A model generated the notes under the pieces. It saw nothing but the letters and a program-made list of their open reading frames with translations, had not been told where the DNA came from and made no database searches. From Actinoallomurus bryophytorum (GTDB lineage Bacteria; Actinomycetota; Actinomycetes; Streptosporangiales; Streptosporangiaceae), in NCBI RefSeq assembly GCF_006716425.1, contig NZ_VFOZ01000001.1, forward strand, positions 5,828,001-5,892,000: a DNA stretch of 64,000 bases, in the 5' to 3' direction. Positions 17,508-25,475 of this stretch are shown here, in pieces. Every line of letters begins with the position of its first letter. Positions within the stretch are counted from its first letter, which is position 1. Position numbers and translations under genes: made by a program.

Positions 17508-18457
17508 CGGGTGGTCTCCTTCTGCTGGCCGGTGAGGGTGAGGAACACGTCGTCGAGGTCGGGGGTGTGGACGCTCATGGCGGTGATGTCGATGGAGTGT
17601 TCGTCCAGGAGGGCGAGTAGTTCGCGGATCGCGCGGACGCCGCCGTCGCTCGGCACCTGAAGGGTGAGCGCCTCGGGGTCGGCGGCCGCGGCGTCGCCGA
17701 GGAGGTGGCGGGCCGCGTCGAGCGGGTGCGTCTCGGCGAAGGTGAGCTCGATGTGGCCGCCGGAGATGCGCCGTTTGAGCTCTTCGGCGGTGCCTTCGGC
17801 GATCAGTCGTCCGTGGTCGAGGAGGGCGATGTGGTCGGCGAGCTCGTCGGCCTCCTCCAGGTACTGGGTGGTGAGGAAGATGGTGACGCCGCCCGCGACG
17901 AGTTCACGGACGATCTGCCACATGGAGCGGCGGCTGCGGGGGTCCAGGCCGGTGGTGGGCTCGTCCAGGAAGATCAGGCGGGGGTCGCCGACCAGGGTCA
18001 TCGCCAGGTCGAGCCGGCGTTGCATGCCGCCGGAGTAGGTGGCGGCCGTCTTGCGTGCCGCGTCGACCAGGTCGAAGCGCTCGAGCAGCTCGGCGGCCCT
18101 GCGCTTGCCGTCGTCGCGTGTCAGGTGGTTGAGGTCGGCCATGAGGAGCAGGTTCTCCTCGCCGGTGAGCAGCTTGTCGACGGCGGAGTACTGGCCGGTG
18201 ACACCGATCGCGCCGCGTACGTCGTCGGGATCGCGGGCCAGGTCGTGGCCGGCGACGAGGGCGGTGCCGCCGTCGGCCGGGATCAGGGTGGACAGGATCT
18301 GGACGGTGGTGGTCTTGCCGGCGCCGTTCGGGCCGAGCAGGGAGAAGACCGTGCCTTCGGGTACGGCCAGGTCGATGCCGTCGAGCACGACCTTGTCGCC
18401 GGTCTTGTCACGGTAGGACTTGCGCAGCCCGTTCACTGAGATCGCCAGGTTCGTCAT
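17504..18457 (-). CDS. ABC transporter ATP-binding protein, DrrA family
   Basis: 317-aa ATPase. Walker A LLGPNGAGKTTT, Q-loop TGQYSAVD, signature YSGGMQRRLDLA, Walker B LIFLDEPTTGLDP, then the DrrA C-terminal extension (HIELTFAETHPLDAARHLLG ... TPDLDDVFLTLTG). It energises the adjacent DrrB-like permease. The start at 18457 lies 11 nt after the DUF4097 gene stop, with GAGGGGTA upstream. Gene order DUF4097-DrrA-DrrB is common in actinomycetes and is normally controlled by a local repressor; the operator cluster at 19176-19297 is the obvious control point. Confidence 0.93.
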   Translation of the reverse strand: MTNLAISVNGLRKSYRDKTGDKVVLDGIDLAVPEGTVFSLLGPNGAGKTTTVQILSTLIPADGGTALVAGHDLARDPDDVRGAIGVTGQYSAVDKLLTGEENLLLMADLNHLTRDDGKRRAAELLERFDLVDAARKTAATYSGGMQRRLDLAMTLVGDPRLIFLDEPTTGLDPRSRRSMWQIVRELVAGGVTIFLTTQYLEEADELADHIALLDHGRLIAEGTAEELKRRISGGHIELTFAETHPLDAARHLLGDAAAADPEALTLQVPSDGGVRAIRELLALLDEHSIDITAMSVHTPDLDDVFLTLTGQQKETTR

Positions 18458-18468
18458 TTCGGTACCCC

Positions 18469-19131
18469 TCAGAGGCTGCGGGCGACGATGTCGCCGTAGG
18501 AGGTGGTCGCGTGGATGTCCAGCTCGGCGGAGCCGTCGTTCTTGAGCGCGTTGCTGACGCGGCCGTAGCCGGTACCGGCGTCCAGCGAGGACGAGACGCC
18601 CGGCGCGGCGGAGATCTCGATGTCGCCCATGTTCGTGTGCAGGGTGACCTGGCCGCCTGCGGCCTCGGCGACGTGGATGTCGCCCTTGCTGGTGGTGATC
18701 TCCGCGGGGCCGGTGAGGCGGCCGACCCAGACGTCGCCGGCGACGGCGGTGATGCGGGCGCTCGCGGCCTCGTCGACCCTGACCTGGTCGTACGCGCCCT
18801 CGAAGGTCACCTCGCCCAGCCGTCCCACGGCGCGGAACTCGGTGGCGGCGGCCTTGACCTCGACCCGTGAACCGGCCGGCAGCTGGACCGTCACCTCGAT
18901 GGATCCGGACGCTCCGAACAGCTGGTTCTTCGTCGGCATCTCGATCCGCAGCACGCCGTCGGCGTAGTCGACCGTGGCCTGCTCCGCGGCCTTGACGTCG
19001 CGGCCCTTCGCGGCGTCCGCGGGCAGGACCTCGACCGCGGTGTCGGCCCGGTCGGCGGCGACGAACCGGACACGCCCGGCGGGGACGTTCAGGACGGCGG
19101 AGATCGGGGCGGGGGTCTCGAACTTCTGCAT
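18469..19131 (-). CDS. DUF4097 beta-strand-repeat protein
   Basis: 220 aa with no signal peptide or membrane segment. It is formed almost wholly of short beta-strand repeats: GSIEVTVQLPAGSRVEVKAA, GRLGEVTFEGAYDQVRV, ARITAVAGDVWVGRLTGPAEITTSKGDIHVAEAAGGQVTLHTNMGDIEIS and TTSYGDIVARSL, the right-handed-helix pattern of DUF4097 (bactofilin/adhesin-like). The ATG has GGAG (in CAGGAGCGC) upstream. It heads the DrrAB operon. Its role is unknown; a cytosolic scaffold or sensor for the transporter is a guess. Confidence 0.85.
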   Translation of the reverse strand: MQKFETPAPISAVLNVPAGRVRFVAADRADTAVEVLPADAAKGRDVKAAEQATVDYADGVLRIEMPTKNQLFGASGSIEVTVQLPAGSRVEVKAAATEFRAVGRLGEVTFEGAYDQVRVDEAASARITAVAGDVWVGRLTGPAEITTSKGDIHVAEAAGGQVTLHTNMGDIEISAAPGVSSSLDAGTGYGRVSNALKNDGSAELDIHATTSYGDIVARSL

Positions 19132-19627
19132 GATGCGCTCCTGCGACTCGTTGTTTCGAACATCGCAAACGCTACGTTGCATTTAAATATCCGGCAACAC
19201 GCTTGTTGCGCTAAAACAACATAGGTGCAGGTAGAACTCGTAAGATTGTTGCAATGGTCTCGAAAAAAATGCAACGATCTTGATAGTGATCGTTGCAATG
19301 AAATGGAAGCGAACGCTATGTCGAGGCGGTCGCGGGCGGCCTCACCGCGACCGGACATGTCGGGCGCCTCTCAGCGTCGTACAACGGGACCCGTGCCGCA
19401 CGAGCCCACACACCGCCGTGTGGCGGCGGTCGTGCGGGCCGTAACGGGTGAAGTCGGGGTCGCGGACTACGCGGGCGAATCCGCCGGCTCGTCGAAGACG
19501 GCCGAGGCCATATCGGGCTCCTCCAAGATCGTGCGGCACTCGTGCGTCACGAGTGCGCAGATCCGCGAGGACGCCTGAGGTTCCCTGAGGATTACGAGAT
19601 GGTAGCGGCCCGGGTAGAGGCCATTTT
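19132..19627. other. Noncoding, A+T-richer control region between DUF4097 operon and RNA methyltransferase
   Basis: The first ~170 bases are markedly A/T-rich for this genome and hold an inverted-repeat cluster (separate entry). The rest has no convincing gene. A plus-strand frame from 19318 to 19578 (86 codons) is low-complexity Arg/Ser/Ala and matches no family I know. A minus-strand 14-codon frame near 19509 has a good Shine-Dalgarno but no other support. The divergent repressor gene normally expected beside such operators is not visible. Confidence 0.6.
19176..19297. promoter_or_regulatory. Cluster of GTTGC/GCAAC inverted repeats upstream of the DUF4097-DrrAB operon
   Basis: GTTGC half-sites occur at 19176, 19205, 19248 and 19292, and the inverse GCAAC at 19194 and 19271; CAAC at 19217 completes another pair. 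The best element is TGCAACGATC (19270-19279), 8 nt, then GATCGTTGCA (19288-19297): perfect 10-bp arms. GTTGC-N13-GCAAC at 19176-19198 is a second pair. The arrangement looks like a multi-site repressor operator, read toward the minus-strand operon starting at 19131. Confidence 0.55.
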
Positions 19628-20887
19628 CTAGCCTCTGACCAGCGTCGCCAGAAGCTCCACGTGCTGGGTCATCGGGAAGGCGTCGAAGGCGCGGAAGCCC
19701 GACAGCGCCCAGCCCTGCTCGGAGAAGAGCGCCAGGTCGCGGGACAGGGTGGCCGGGTCGCAGGAGACGTACGCGATGCGGCGGCCCGCGAGCTCGGCGA
19801 TCCGCTTGACGACGTCCGGGCCGGCGCCCGTGCGCGGGGGGTCGAGGACGACCAGGTCGGCGCGGTTCAGCTTCGTCTTGCCGCGGCCGAACTGGATCTC
19901 GTCCAGGACCTTCTCGACCTCGCCGCGCTCGATGGACACGTGCGGCAGGTCGCGCAGGTTGAAGCGCGCGTCCTTCACCGCCTGGGCTTCGGACTCGATG
20001 CCCACGACCAGGCCGTCCGAGCCGACGCTCTCGCCGAGCACGCCCGCGAACAGGCCTGCGCCGCAGTACAGGTCCACCGCCACGTCGCCGCGGCGGGGTT
20101 CGAGGGCCTCGATCACGGCGTCCGCGAGCAGCGGGGCGGCTCCCGGGTGGACCTGCCAGAACCCGCTGCCGCTGACCTGCCACAGCCGGTCGCCCACGTC
20201 CTCGCGTACGAACGGTGGCTTGTCCGGCTTGCCGCTGATCAGGCGGACCTGTGCGTCCATGCGGGGCACGCGGGCGCGGCCACGGGTCTTGAGGATGGCG
20301 AGCCGGTCGCCCGTGCCGGCCGAGGCGATCGCCTCGACGCCGGCGGCTCCGGGCCAGCGCTTGCGCTCGATGCCCAGCACCTCGACCTCGGGGTGGGCGA
20401 TCAGACACTCGTCGATGGGCTCGATCGTGTGGGAACGGTGGTGCTTCAGCCCGACGGCGCCGTCGCGGCGTACCGAGAACTGCATGCGGGTGCGCCAGCC
20501 GAGGCCGTCCGGGGCTCCGGGCACCTCCTCGACGATGACCTCGCGCTCGACACCGGCGACGCGGCGGAGCTGCTCCTCCACGACCGCGGCCTTCAGCAGC
20601 CGCTGCGCCGGGAGCGACACGTGCTGCCAGTCGCACCCGCCGCAGCGTCCGGGGCCGGAGAACGGGCACGGCGCCGGTACGCGGTCGGGTGAGGCCTCCA
20701 GGATCTCCACGGCGTCGGCGCGCAGGAAGTTCTTGGTCTCCTGGGTGACGCGGGCCCGTACGCGCTCTCCCGGCAGCGTGTGCCGGACGAACACGACGCG
20801 GCCCACGTGCCGGGCCACGCACGAGCCGCCATTGGCGACCGCGCCGATCTCGAGTTCGATCAGGTCAGACGATTCCACCGGCGGCAC
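19628..20887 (-). CDS. TRAM-domain class I SAM-dependent RNA methyltransferase (TrmA/RumA family)
   Basis: 5-methyluridine-type RNA methyltransferase, 419 aa. N-terminal TRAM domain (~8-64). Probable [4Fe-4S] cysteines C74, C82, C85 (CPFSGPGRCGGC) and C161. SAM site VDLYCGAGLFAG (271-282). LDPPRTGAG (348-356). Catalytic nucleophile C376 in YVSCDPATLSRD and general base E411 in MTQHVELLATL. Family members methylate uridines of rRNA or tRNA; the exact target is not decidable. The GTG start lies inside the end of the upstream K+ permease gene (23-bp overlap), so the pair is translationally coupled, as in the conserved actinobacterial neighbourhood. Confidence 0.93.
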   Translation of the reverse strand: MPPVESSDLIELEIGAVANGGSCVARHVGRVVFVRHTLPGERVRARVTQETKNFLRADAVEILEASPDRVPAPCPFSGPGRCGGCDWQHVSLPAQRLLKAAVVEEQLRRVAGVEREVIVEEVPGAPDGLGWRTRMQFSVRRDGAVGLKHHRSHTIEPIDECLIAHPEVEVLGIERKRWPGAAGVEAIASAGTGDRLAILKTRGRARVPRMDAQVRLISGKPDKPPFVREDVGDRLWQVSGSGFWQVHPGAAPLLADAVIEALEPRRGDVAVDLYCGAGLFAGVLGESVGSDGLVVGIESEAQAVKDARFNLRDLPHVSIERGEVEKVLDEIQFGRGKTKLNRADLVVLDPPRTGAGPDVVKRIAELAGRRIAYVSCDPATLSRDLALFSEQGWALSGFRAFDAFPMTQHVELLATLVRG

Positions 20888-22901
20888 GTGAATCCTTCGA
20901 GTCGGCGTCCTGCGGGGGGTACGGACGGCGGATGGAGCCTGGCGCGGCCCGCTCGGGTCGCCCCTTGAGACGGTCAGAGGAGGCGAGCTGCCAGGGGACG
21001 CTCGTCACCATCACACCGGGCACGAACAGCAGGCGCGTCTTGAGACGCAACGCGCTCTGGTTGTGCAACAGGTGCTCCCACCAGTGTCCCACGACATATT
21101 CGGGCAGGAACACGGTGACCACGTCACGGGGACTGCGCCGCCGTACGCTCTTGACGTACTCCAGGATCGGCCGGGTGATCTCGCGGTACGGCGAGTCCAG
21201 GATCTTGAGCGGTACGGGCAGCTCGTGCGCGTCCCACGCCTCCTGGAGCTCCTCGGACTCCTGGGGGTCGACCGCGACGGAGACCGCCTCGATGGTCGAC
21301 GGGCGGGTGGCCCGCGCGTACGAGAGCGCCCGCAGCGTCGGCTTGTGGATCTTGGAGACGAGGACGATGGCGTGGTTGCGCGGGGGCAGTGCGACGTCCT
21401 CGCCGCTGACCACGAGCTCGGTGGCGACCCGGTCGTAGTGCCGCCGGATGCCCCGCATCATCAGGAACAGCACCGCCATGGCCACGCAGGCGATCCAGGC
21501 GCCGAGCAGGAACTTGGTGATGAGGACGACGATCAGGACGATGCCGGTGACGACCCCGCCGAAGGCGTTGATCGCCCGCGAGGTCATCATCCGCCGGCGC
21601 TTCCCGCGGTCGGTCTCGGTCCGCAGCAGGCGGTTCCAGTGGCGGACCATGCCGGTCTGGCTGACGGTGAACGACACGAAGACGCCGACGATGTACAGCT
21701 GGATGAGCGCGGTCACCGAGGCGTCGTACGCGTAGATCAGCAGGCCCGCCATGGTGCCCAGGATGATGATCCCGTTGCTGAAGGCGAGCCGGTCGCCGCG
21801 GGTGTGCAGCTGCCGGGGCAGGTAGCGGTTCTGCGCGAGCACCGAGCCGAGCACGGGGAAGCCGTTGAACGCCGTGTTGGCCGCGAGAGCCAGGATCAGC
21901 GCCGTCATCACGGTGACGTAGGCGAAGCCCAGGGGGAAGTTGCTGAACACCGTGTGGGCGACCTGCGCGACGATCGGATCCTGGTCCGAGACGTCCTTGC
22001 CGGCGCTGTTGATCAGGTGGGTGCCCAGAGTCGGGTCGGCGAACTTGGCCTTGGTGATGTAGGCGAGCGCGACGATGCCGCCGAACATCGAGGCCGCCAC
22101 GACTCCGAGCAGCAGGAGCGTCGTCGCGGCGTTCTTGCCCTTGGGCTTGCGGAAGGCCGGCACCCCGTTGCTGATCGCCTCGACGCCGGTCAGGGCGGCA
22201 CAGCCGGAGGAGAACGCGCGCAGCAGCAGGAAGACGAGCGCGAATCCGGTCACGCCGACGTCGTGACCCTGGACGTTCAGGTCGGCGGTCTCGGCGTGCA
22301 GGTGGGCGCCGAACGAGAGCCGGGTGAACCCCCACAGCAGCATCACGAACACGCCGAACATGAACAGGTACGTCGGGATCGCGAACGCGATGCCGGACTC
22401 CCGGATCCCTCGCAGGTTCAGGATCGTCAGGATCGCGACGATCGCGATCGCCACGAGCACCTGGTGGGGCTGGATGAAGTGGATGAGGGCGCCGAGGTTC
22501 TCGACTCCGGAGGAGACCGAGACCGCCACGGTCATCACGTAGTCGACGAGCAGGGCGCTCGCGACGACGATGCCCGAGTTGCTGCCCAGGTTGGTGGTGG
22601 CCACCTCGAAGTCGCCGCCGCCACTGGTGTAGGCGCGGACGTTCTGGCGATAAGACGCCACGACCGTCAGGAGGATCACGATGACCGCGCCGGCCACCCA
22701 GGGGGTGAAGTGGTACGTCGCCAGTCCGGCCAGGCCGAGGGCGATCAGGATCTCCTGTGGTGCGTACGCGACCGACGACAGAGCGTCACTGGCGAACACC
22801 GGGAGGGCGATCGTCTTGGGGAGAGTCTGCTCGTGCTGCTGGGCACTTCGCAGGGCCCTGCCGAGCAAGAGCCTCTTGACGAGGTCGGGAGCCTTCGACA
22901 C
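20865..22901 (-). CDS. KimA/KUP-like potassium permease, copy 3 (APC superfamily)
   Basis: 678 aa, twelve predicted helices plus a cytosolic C-terminal region. The K+-site pattern is intact: D39 and Y46 in ASDALSSVAYAPQE, D120, Y121 and T124 in LVDYVMTVAVS, T238 and E241 in LTGVEAISNG. With a constant offset of three these match KimA D36, Y43, D117, Y118 and T121 as I recall them. The C-terminal domain shares DLPVPLKILDSPYR-like and WWEHLLHNQSALRLKTRLLF motifs with copy 2. GTG start. It is divergent from two trkA genes, consistent with K+ transport under TrkA-type RCK control, although KimA itself is not known to need RCK partners. Confidence 0.87.
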   Translation of the reverse strand: MSKAPDLVKRLLLGRALRSAQQHEQTLPKTIALPVFASDALSSVAYAPQEILIALGLAGLATYHFTPWVAGAVIVILLTVVASYRQNVRAYTSGGGDFEVATTNLGSNSGIVVASALLVDYVMTVAVSVSSGVENLGALIHFIQPHQVLVAIAIVAILTILNLRGIRESGIAFAIPTYLFMFGVFVMLLWGFTRLSFGAHLHAETADLNVQGHDVGVTGFALVFLLLRAFSSGCAALTGVEAISNGVPAFRKPKGKNAATTLLLLGVVAASMFGGIVALAYITKAKFADPTLGTHLINSAGKDVSDQDPIVAQVAHTVFSNFPLGFAYVTVMTALILALAANTAFNGFPVLGSVLAQNRYLPRQLHTRGDRLAFSNGIIILGTMAGLLIYAYDASVTALIQLYIVGVFVSFTVSQTGMVRHWNRLLRTETDRGKRRRMMTSRAINAFGGVVTGIVLIVVLITKFLLGAWIACVAMAVLFLMMRGIRRHYDRVATELVVSGEDVALPPRNHAIVLVSKIHKPTLRALSYARATRPSTIEAVSVAVDPQESEELQEAWDAHELPVPLKILDSPYREITRPILEYVKSVRRRSPRDVVTVFLPEYVVGHWWEHLLHNQSALRLKTRLLFVPGVMVTSVPWQLASSDRLKGRPERAAPGSIRRPYPPQDADSKDSRAAGGIV

Positions 22902-22910
22902 GACCGTGAT

Positions 22911-22923
22911 GTTAGTCGCTAAC
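22911..22923. promoter_or_regulatory. GTTAG-TCG-CTAAC palindrome in the permease/trkA divergent region
   Basis: A perfect 5-bp inverted repeat with 3-nt spacer lies 10 bp upstream of the permease GTG, within the 170-bp divergent intergenic region. Position suggests an operator or promoter element for the minus-strand permease. The regulator is unknown. Confidence 0.3.
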
Positions 22924-23071
22924 CGGATCGTGAAAACCCATCACGGTATGGGGATGAAAAGAAGTGCGATCCATCGGACGGGTCAAGGAGTTCTGTCCCG
23001 CGCCCGGCCATGTGTAGGTTTCTCAGGTCAAGACGGAGCCAAGCGGACCTAAGGCGCCGGGAAGGACGACC

Positions 23072-23740
23072 GTGCACATCGTGATCATGGGGTGCGGGCG
23101 TGTCGGATCGACACTCGCCCACATCCTTGAGGATAAAGGCCACAGCGTGGCCATCATCGATCAGACCCCTGAGGCGTTCCGCCGGTTGCGCGGTGGTTTC
23201 AAGGGGCGGCGGATCACCGGATTCGGTTTCGACCGCGACGTGCTCGTCGAGGCCGGGATCGAGCAGGCGTCCGCGTTCGTGGCGGTGAGCAGCGGTGACA
23301 ACTCCAACATCATCTCGGCTCGCGTGGCACGCGAGACGTTCGGCGTCGAGAACGTCGTGGCCCGCATCTACGACCCGCGCCGTGCCGAGGTGTACCAGCG
23401 GCTGGGGATCCCGACCGTCGCGACCGTGCGCTGGACGGCCGACCAGATGATGCGCCGGCTCCTCCCTGAGGGCCCGGCACCGCTCTGGCGCGACCCGACC
23501 GGCGAGGTCGTGCTCGCGGAGGTCCAGATGGACCCGAAGTGGGTCGGCGCGAGAGTCTCCGCCCTGGAGGAGGTCGCGCGGACCCGCGTGACCTTCCTGA
23601 ACCGCATGGGCGAGGCCGTGGTCCCCGATGGCGACACCGTCATCCAGGACGGCGACGTGGTCCACGTGATGGCCGTCGCGGCCGAGATGGAGCGCATCAA
23701 CGACGCCGTGTCACAGCGGCCCGACGAGGAGGCGGAGTAA
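23072..23740 (+). CDS. TrkA-family K+ uptake regulatory protein (first of pair, CeoB-like)
   Basis: Cytosolic RCK protein, 222 aa. N-terminal Rossmann domain with GCGRVGS (7-13) and acidic end of beta-2 (IDQTP), then the TrkA_C domain (~135-215) with QDGDVVHVMA. Binds NAD(H) or nucleotides and gates Trk/Ktr-type or related K+ systems. GTG start with GGAAGGAC upstream. The stop overlaps the second trkA start (TAATG). No trkH gene is nearby; the KimA-like permease divergent from it is the only transporter in reach. Confidence 0.92.
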   Translation: MHIVIMGCGRVGSTLAHILEDKGHSVAIIDQTPEAFRRLRGGFKGRRITGFGFDRDVLVEAGIEQASAFVAVSSGDNSNIISARVARETFGVENVVARIYDPRRAEVYQRLGIPTVATVRWTADQMMRRLLPEGPAPLWRDPTGEVVLAEVQMDPKWVGARVSALEEVARTRVTFLNRMGEAVVPDGDTVIQDGDVVHVMAVAAEMERINDAVSQRPDEEAE

Positions 23741-24399
23741 TGCGGGTCGCCATAGCCGGTGCGGGAGCGGTCGGCCGCTCCATCGCCCAGGAACTCCTTG
23801 AGAACGGCCACGAGGTCCTCCTCATCGACAAGAACCCCCGATCGATCAAGGTCGAGGCGGTGGCGCAGGCCGAATGGCTGCTCGCCGACGCGTGTGAGAT
23901 CGCCTCACTCGACGACGCGGGGCTGGAGCGCTGCCATGTCGTCGTGGCCGCCAGCGGCGACGACAAGGTCAACCTCGTCGTCTCGCTCCTGGCCAAGACC
24001 GAGTACGGGGTGCCGCGCGTGGTCGCGCGGATCAACCACCCGAAGAACGAGTGGCTCTTCAACGAGTCATGGGGTGTGGACGTCGCCGTCTCGACGCCGC
24101 GGCTCCTGTCGGCGCTCGTCGAGGAGGCCGTCAGCGTCGGCGACCTGGTCCGGCTGATGACGTTCCGCCAGGGAGAGGCCAACCTGGTCGAGCTGACGCT
24201 GCCCGAGGACGCGCCTCTGGCGGGACAGCTGGTCGGTTCGGTGGCATGGCCGCAGGACAGCGCGCTGGTCGCGATCCTGCGCGAGGGCCGGGTGCTGGTG
24301 CCCAGCCCCGACGACACCCTCGAAGGCGGTGACGAGCTGATGTTCGTCGCCAACCAGGACGTCGAGGACGAGCTCGGCGAGCTGCTGTCGGCCCGCTGA
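23740..24399 (+). CDS. TrkA-family K+ uptake regulatory protein (second of pair, CeoC-like)
   Basis: 219 aa RCK protein. GAGAVGRSIA nucleotide-binding motif at residues 7-16, IDKNP ending the second strand, a DDKVNLVVSLLAKTEYG stretch, then TrkA_C (~130-215, GGDELMFVANQDVEDEL). ATG overlaps the previous stop by one base (TAATG). Paired unequal TrkA proteins probably form a mixed octameric ring. A hairpin at 24406-24456 follows the stop. Confidence 0.92.
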   Translation: MRVAIAGAGAVGRSIAQELLENGHEVLLIDKNPRSIKVEAVAQAEWLLADACEIASLDDAGLERCHVVVAASGDDKVNLVVSLLAKTEYGVPRVVARINHPKNEWLFNESWGVDVAVSTPRLLSALVEEAVSVGDLVRLMTFRQGEANLVELTLPEDAPLAGQLVGSVAWPQDSALVAILREGRVLVPSPDDTLEGGDELMFVANQDVEDELGELLSAR

Positions 24400-24405
24400 C
24401 CTCGT

Positions 24406-24456
24406 TTCGCCGTGCCGGGGCGGCCCCGAACGTGCGGGACCGCCCCGGGTGGCGAA
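24406..24456 (+). terminator. Stem-loop terminator after the trkA pair
   Basis: Nested inverted repeats: TTCGCC (24406-24411) pairs with GGCGAA (24451-24456), and CCGGGGCGG with CCGCCCCGG inside it, continuing with CCC/GGG after one mismatch. It starts 6 nt past the stop. No U-tract follows. Confidence 0.65.
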
Positions 24457-24593
24457 AGGGCGTGGTGACGCCATTTTGTGAATCCCGGATTTGATCTTTC
24501 CGCCCGGAAGTCGCGGTGGGCGACGGACCCGTCGCCGATTGTTACAATCCGTAGTCCCTCCAGTACGGCATTGCCCGCGTTTTGGAGACGACT

Positions 24594-25046
24594 ATGCGAA
24601 TCACGTTCCTCACCCTGGTGTTCGTGCTCGCCGCGTGTTCGCCGGGCCGCCATTCGGCCGGGCATTCCGGTGGGCAGGCGGCAACGCCGTCACACGCGCC
24701 GACATCCGCCCGCCCTCCCGCGACTCCGCCGCCTCCCGGAGACGAGGCCGCGCCGCCGGACGATGACACGGGCGCGCACACGGTGACGTTCGCCGTCAAG
24801 GGCAGTGTCCGGCGCGCCTCGGTGACGTACACGGTGCCGGGCGGGCGGCGGCACCACAGTGTCGTGTCGCCGCCCTGGAGCAGGACGTTCACCGTCAACG
24901 ACGGTCAGAGCATCGACGTGACCGCGCACAGCACCGGCGACGGCGAGCTCACCTGCACGCTCGAGGTGGACGGAGATCTCGTGAAGAGCGCGACGAGCTC
25001 GGGCGGCTCCGCGACGGTGGACTGCGGCGACGGTCTCGGCTTCTGA
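24594..25046 (+). CDS. MmpS-like lipoprotein
   Basis: 150 aa. Start set by GGAG at 24584-24587, giving a signal with lipobox VLAACS (C15), then a Pro/Ser/Ala-rich linker (~20-62). The C-terminal ~85-residue beta domain (VTFAVKGSVRRASVTYTVPGG, SVVSPPWSRTFTVNDGQSIDVTA, TCTLEVDGDLVKSATSSGGSATVDC) resembles MmpS proteins, small partners of MmpL lipid exporters. No mmpL gene is in the window, so this is an orphan. Two Cys (TCTLEV and TVDC) may form a disulfide. Confidence 0.75.
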   Translation: MRITFLTLVFVLAACSPGRHSAGHSGGQAATPSHAPTSARPPATPPPPGDEAAPPDDDTGAHTVTFAVKGSVRRASVTYTVPGGRRHHSVVSPPWSRTFTVNDGQSIDVTAHSTGDGELTCTLEVDGDLVKSATSSGGSATVDCGDGLGF

Positions 25047-25056
25047 CCACGCGAGG

Positions 25057-25269
25057 TCAGCGCGCGACGGAGGCCTCGGGCGCCGGCTTTTCCAGATCGG
25101 GGCGGTGGGTGTGGGGGGCCATGTAGCCGGCCACGGCGGCGAGGACCGTGGTGATCGCGGCCGCCACCTCGGACGGGATGTCGACACCGGTCAGGTGCAG
25201 GACCCAGACGAGGATCGTGGCGATGGCACCGGCAAGCGTGGCCGCGGTGACCTTTTTCTCAGGCAGCAC
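25057..25269 (-). CDS. Small holin-like membrane protein
   Basis: 70 aa. GTG start at 25269 with AAGGA 8 nt upstream; a longer version from an ATG at 25317 is possible. Two hydrophobic segments (TLAGAIATILVWVLHLTGV and VAAAITTVLAAVAGYM) separated by DIPSE, then a charged tail ending KPAPEASVAR. Length, two-helix shape and the EKKVTAATLAGA... start resemble actinophage holins. No endolysin, integrase or structural gene lies nearby, so this is either a phage relic or a domesticated holin-like protein. It is divergent from the LPTTG protein gene. Confidence 0.6.
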   Translation of the reverse strand: MLPEKKVTAATLAGAIATILVWVLHLTGVDIPSEVAAAITTVLAAVAGYMAPHTHRPDLEKPAPEASVAR

Positions 25270-25475
25270 AGGTCTATTCCTTTTGGTCGAAAGGCCGTCA
25301 AAGGAAACTATCGCCATGTGCCATGCGCTGTGAGCGTTATCGAGGCCGATGTCGCAGCCGGGTTTTTACCATCACTGTTTGTGACGACACGCCGACGCGC
25401 TGCTATGAGATCCCCCTTGGGACGGTTAGAACGGGGCGTTGTCAACAGCGTCTGAGCAGGTCCGGGGGGACAAAG

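Noticed and set aside
19467-19511. 14-codon minus-strand peptide MASAVFDEPADSPA with a good Shine-Dalgarno
   Set aside because: It overlaps the other weak frame, has no neighbour to couple to and no family; kept only as a note.
19318-19578. 86-codon plus-strand frame as the missing repressor of the DUF4097 operon
   Set aside because: The translation is Arg/Ser/Ala-rich without a helix-turn-helix pattern; not supported as a gene.
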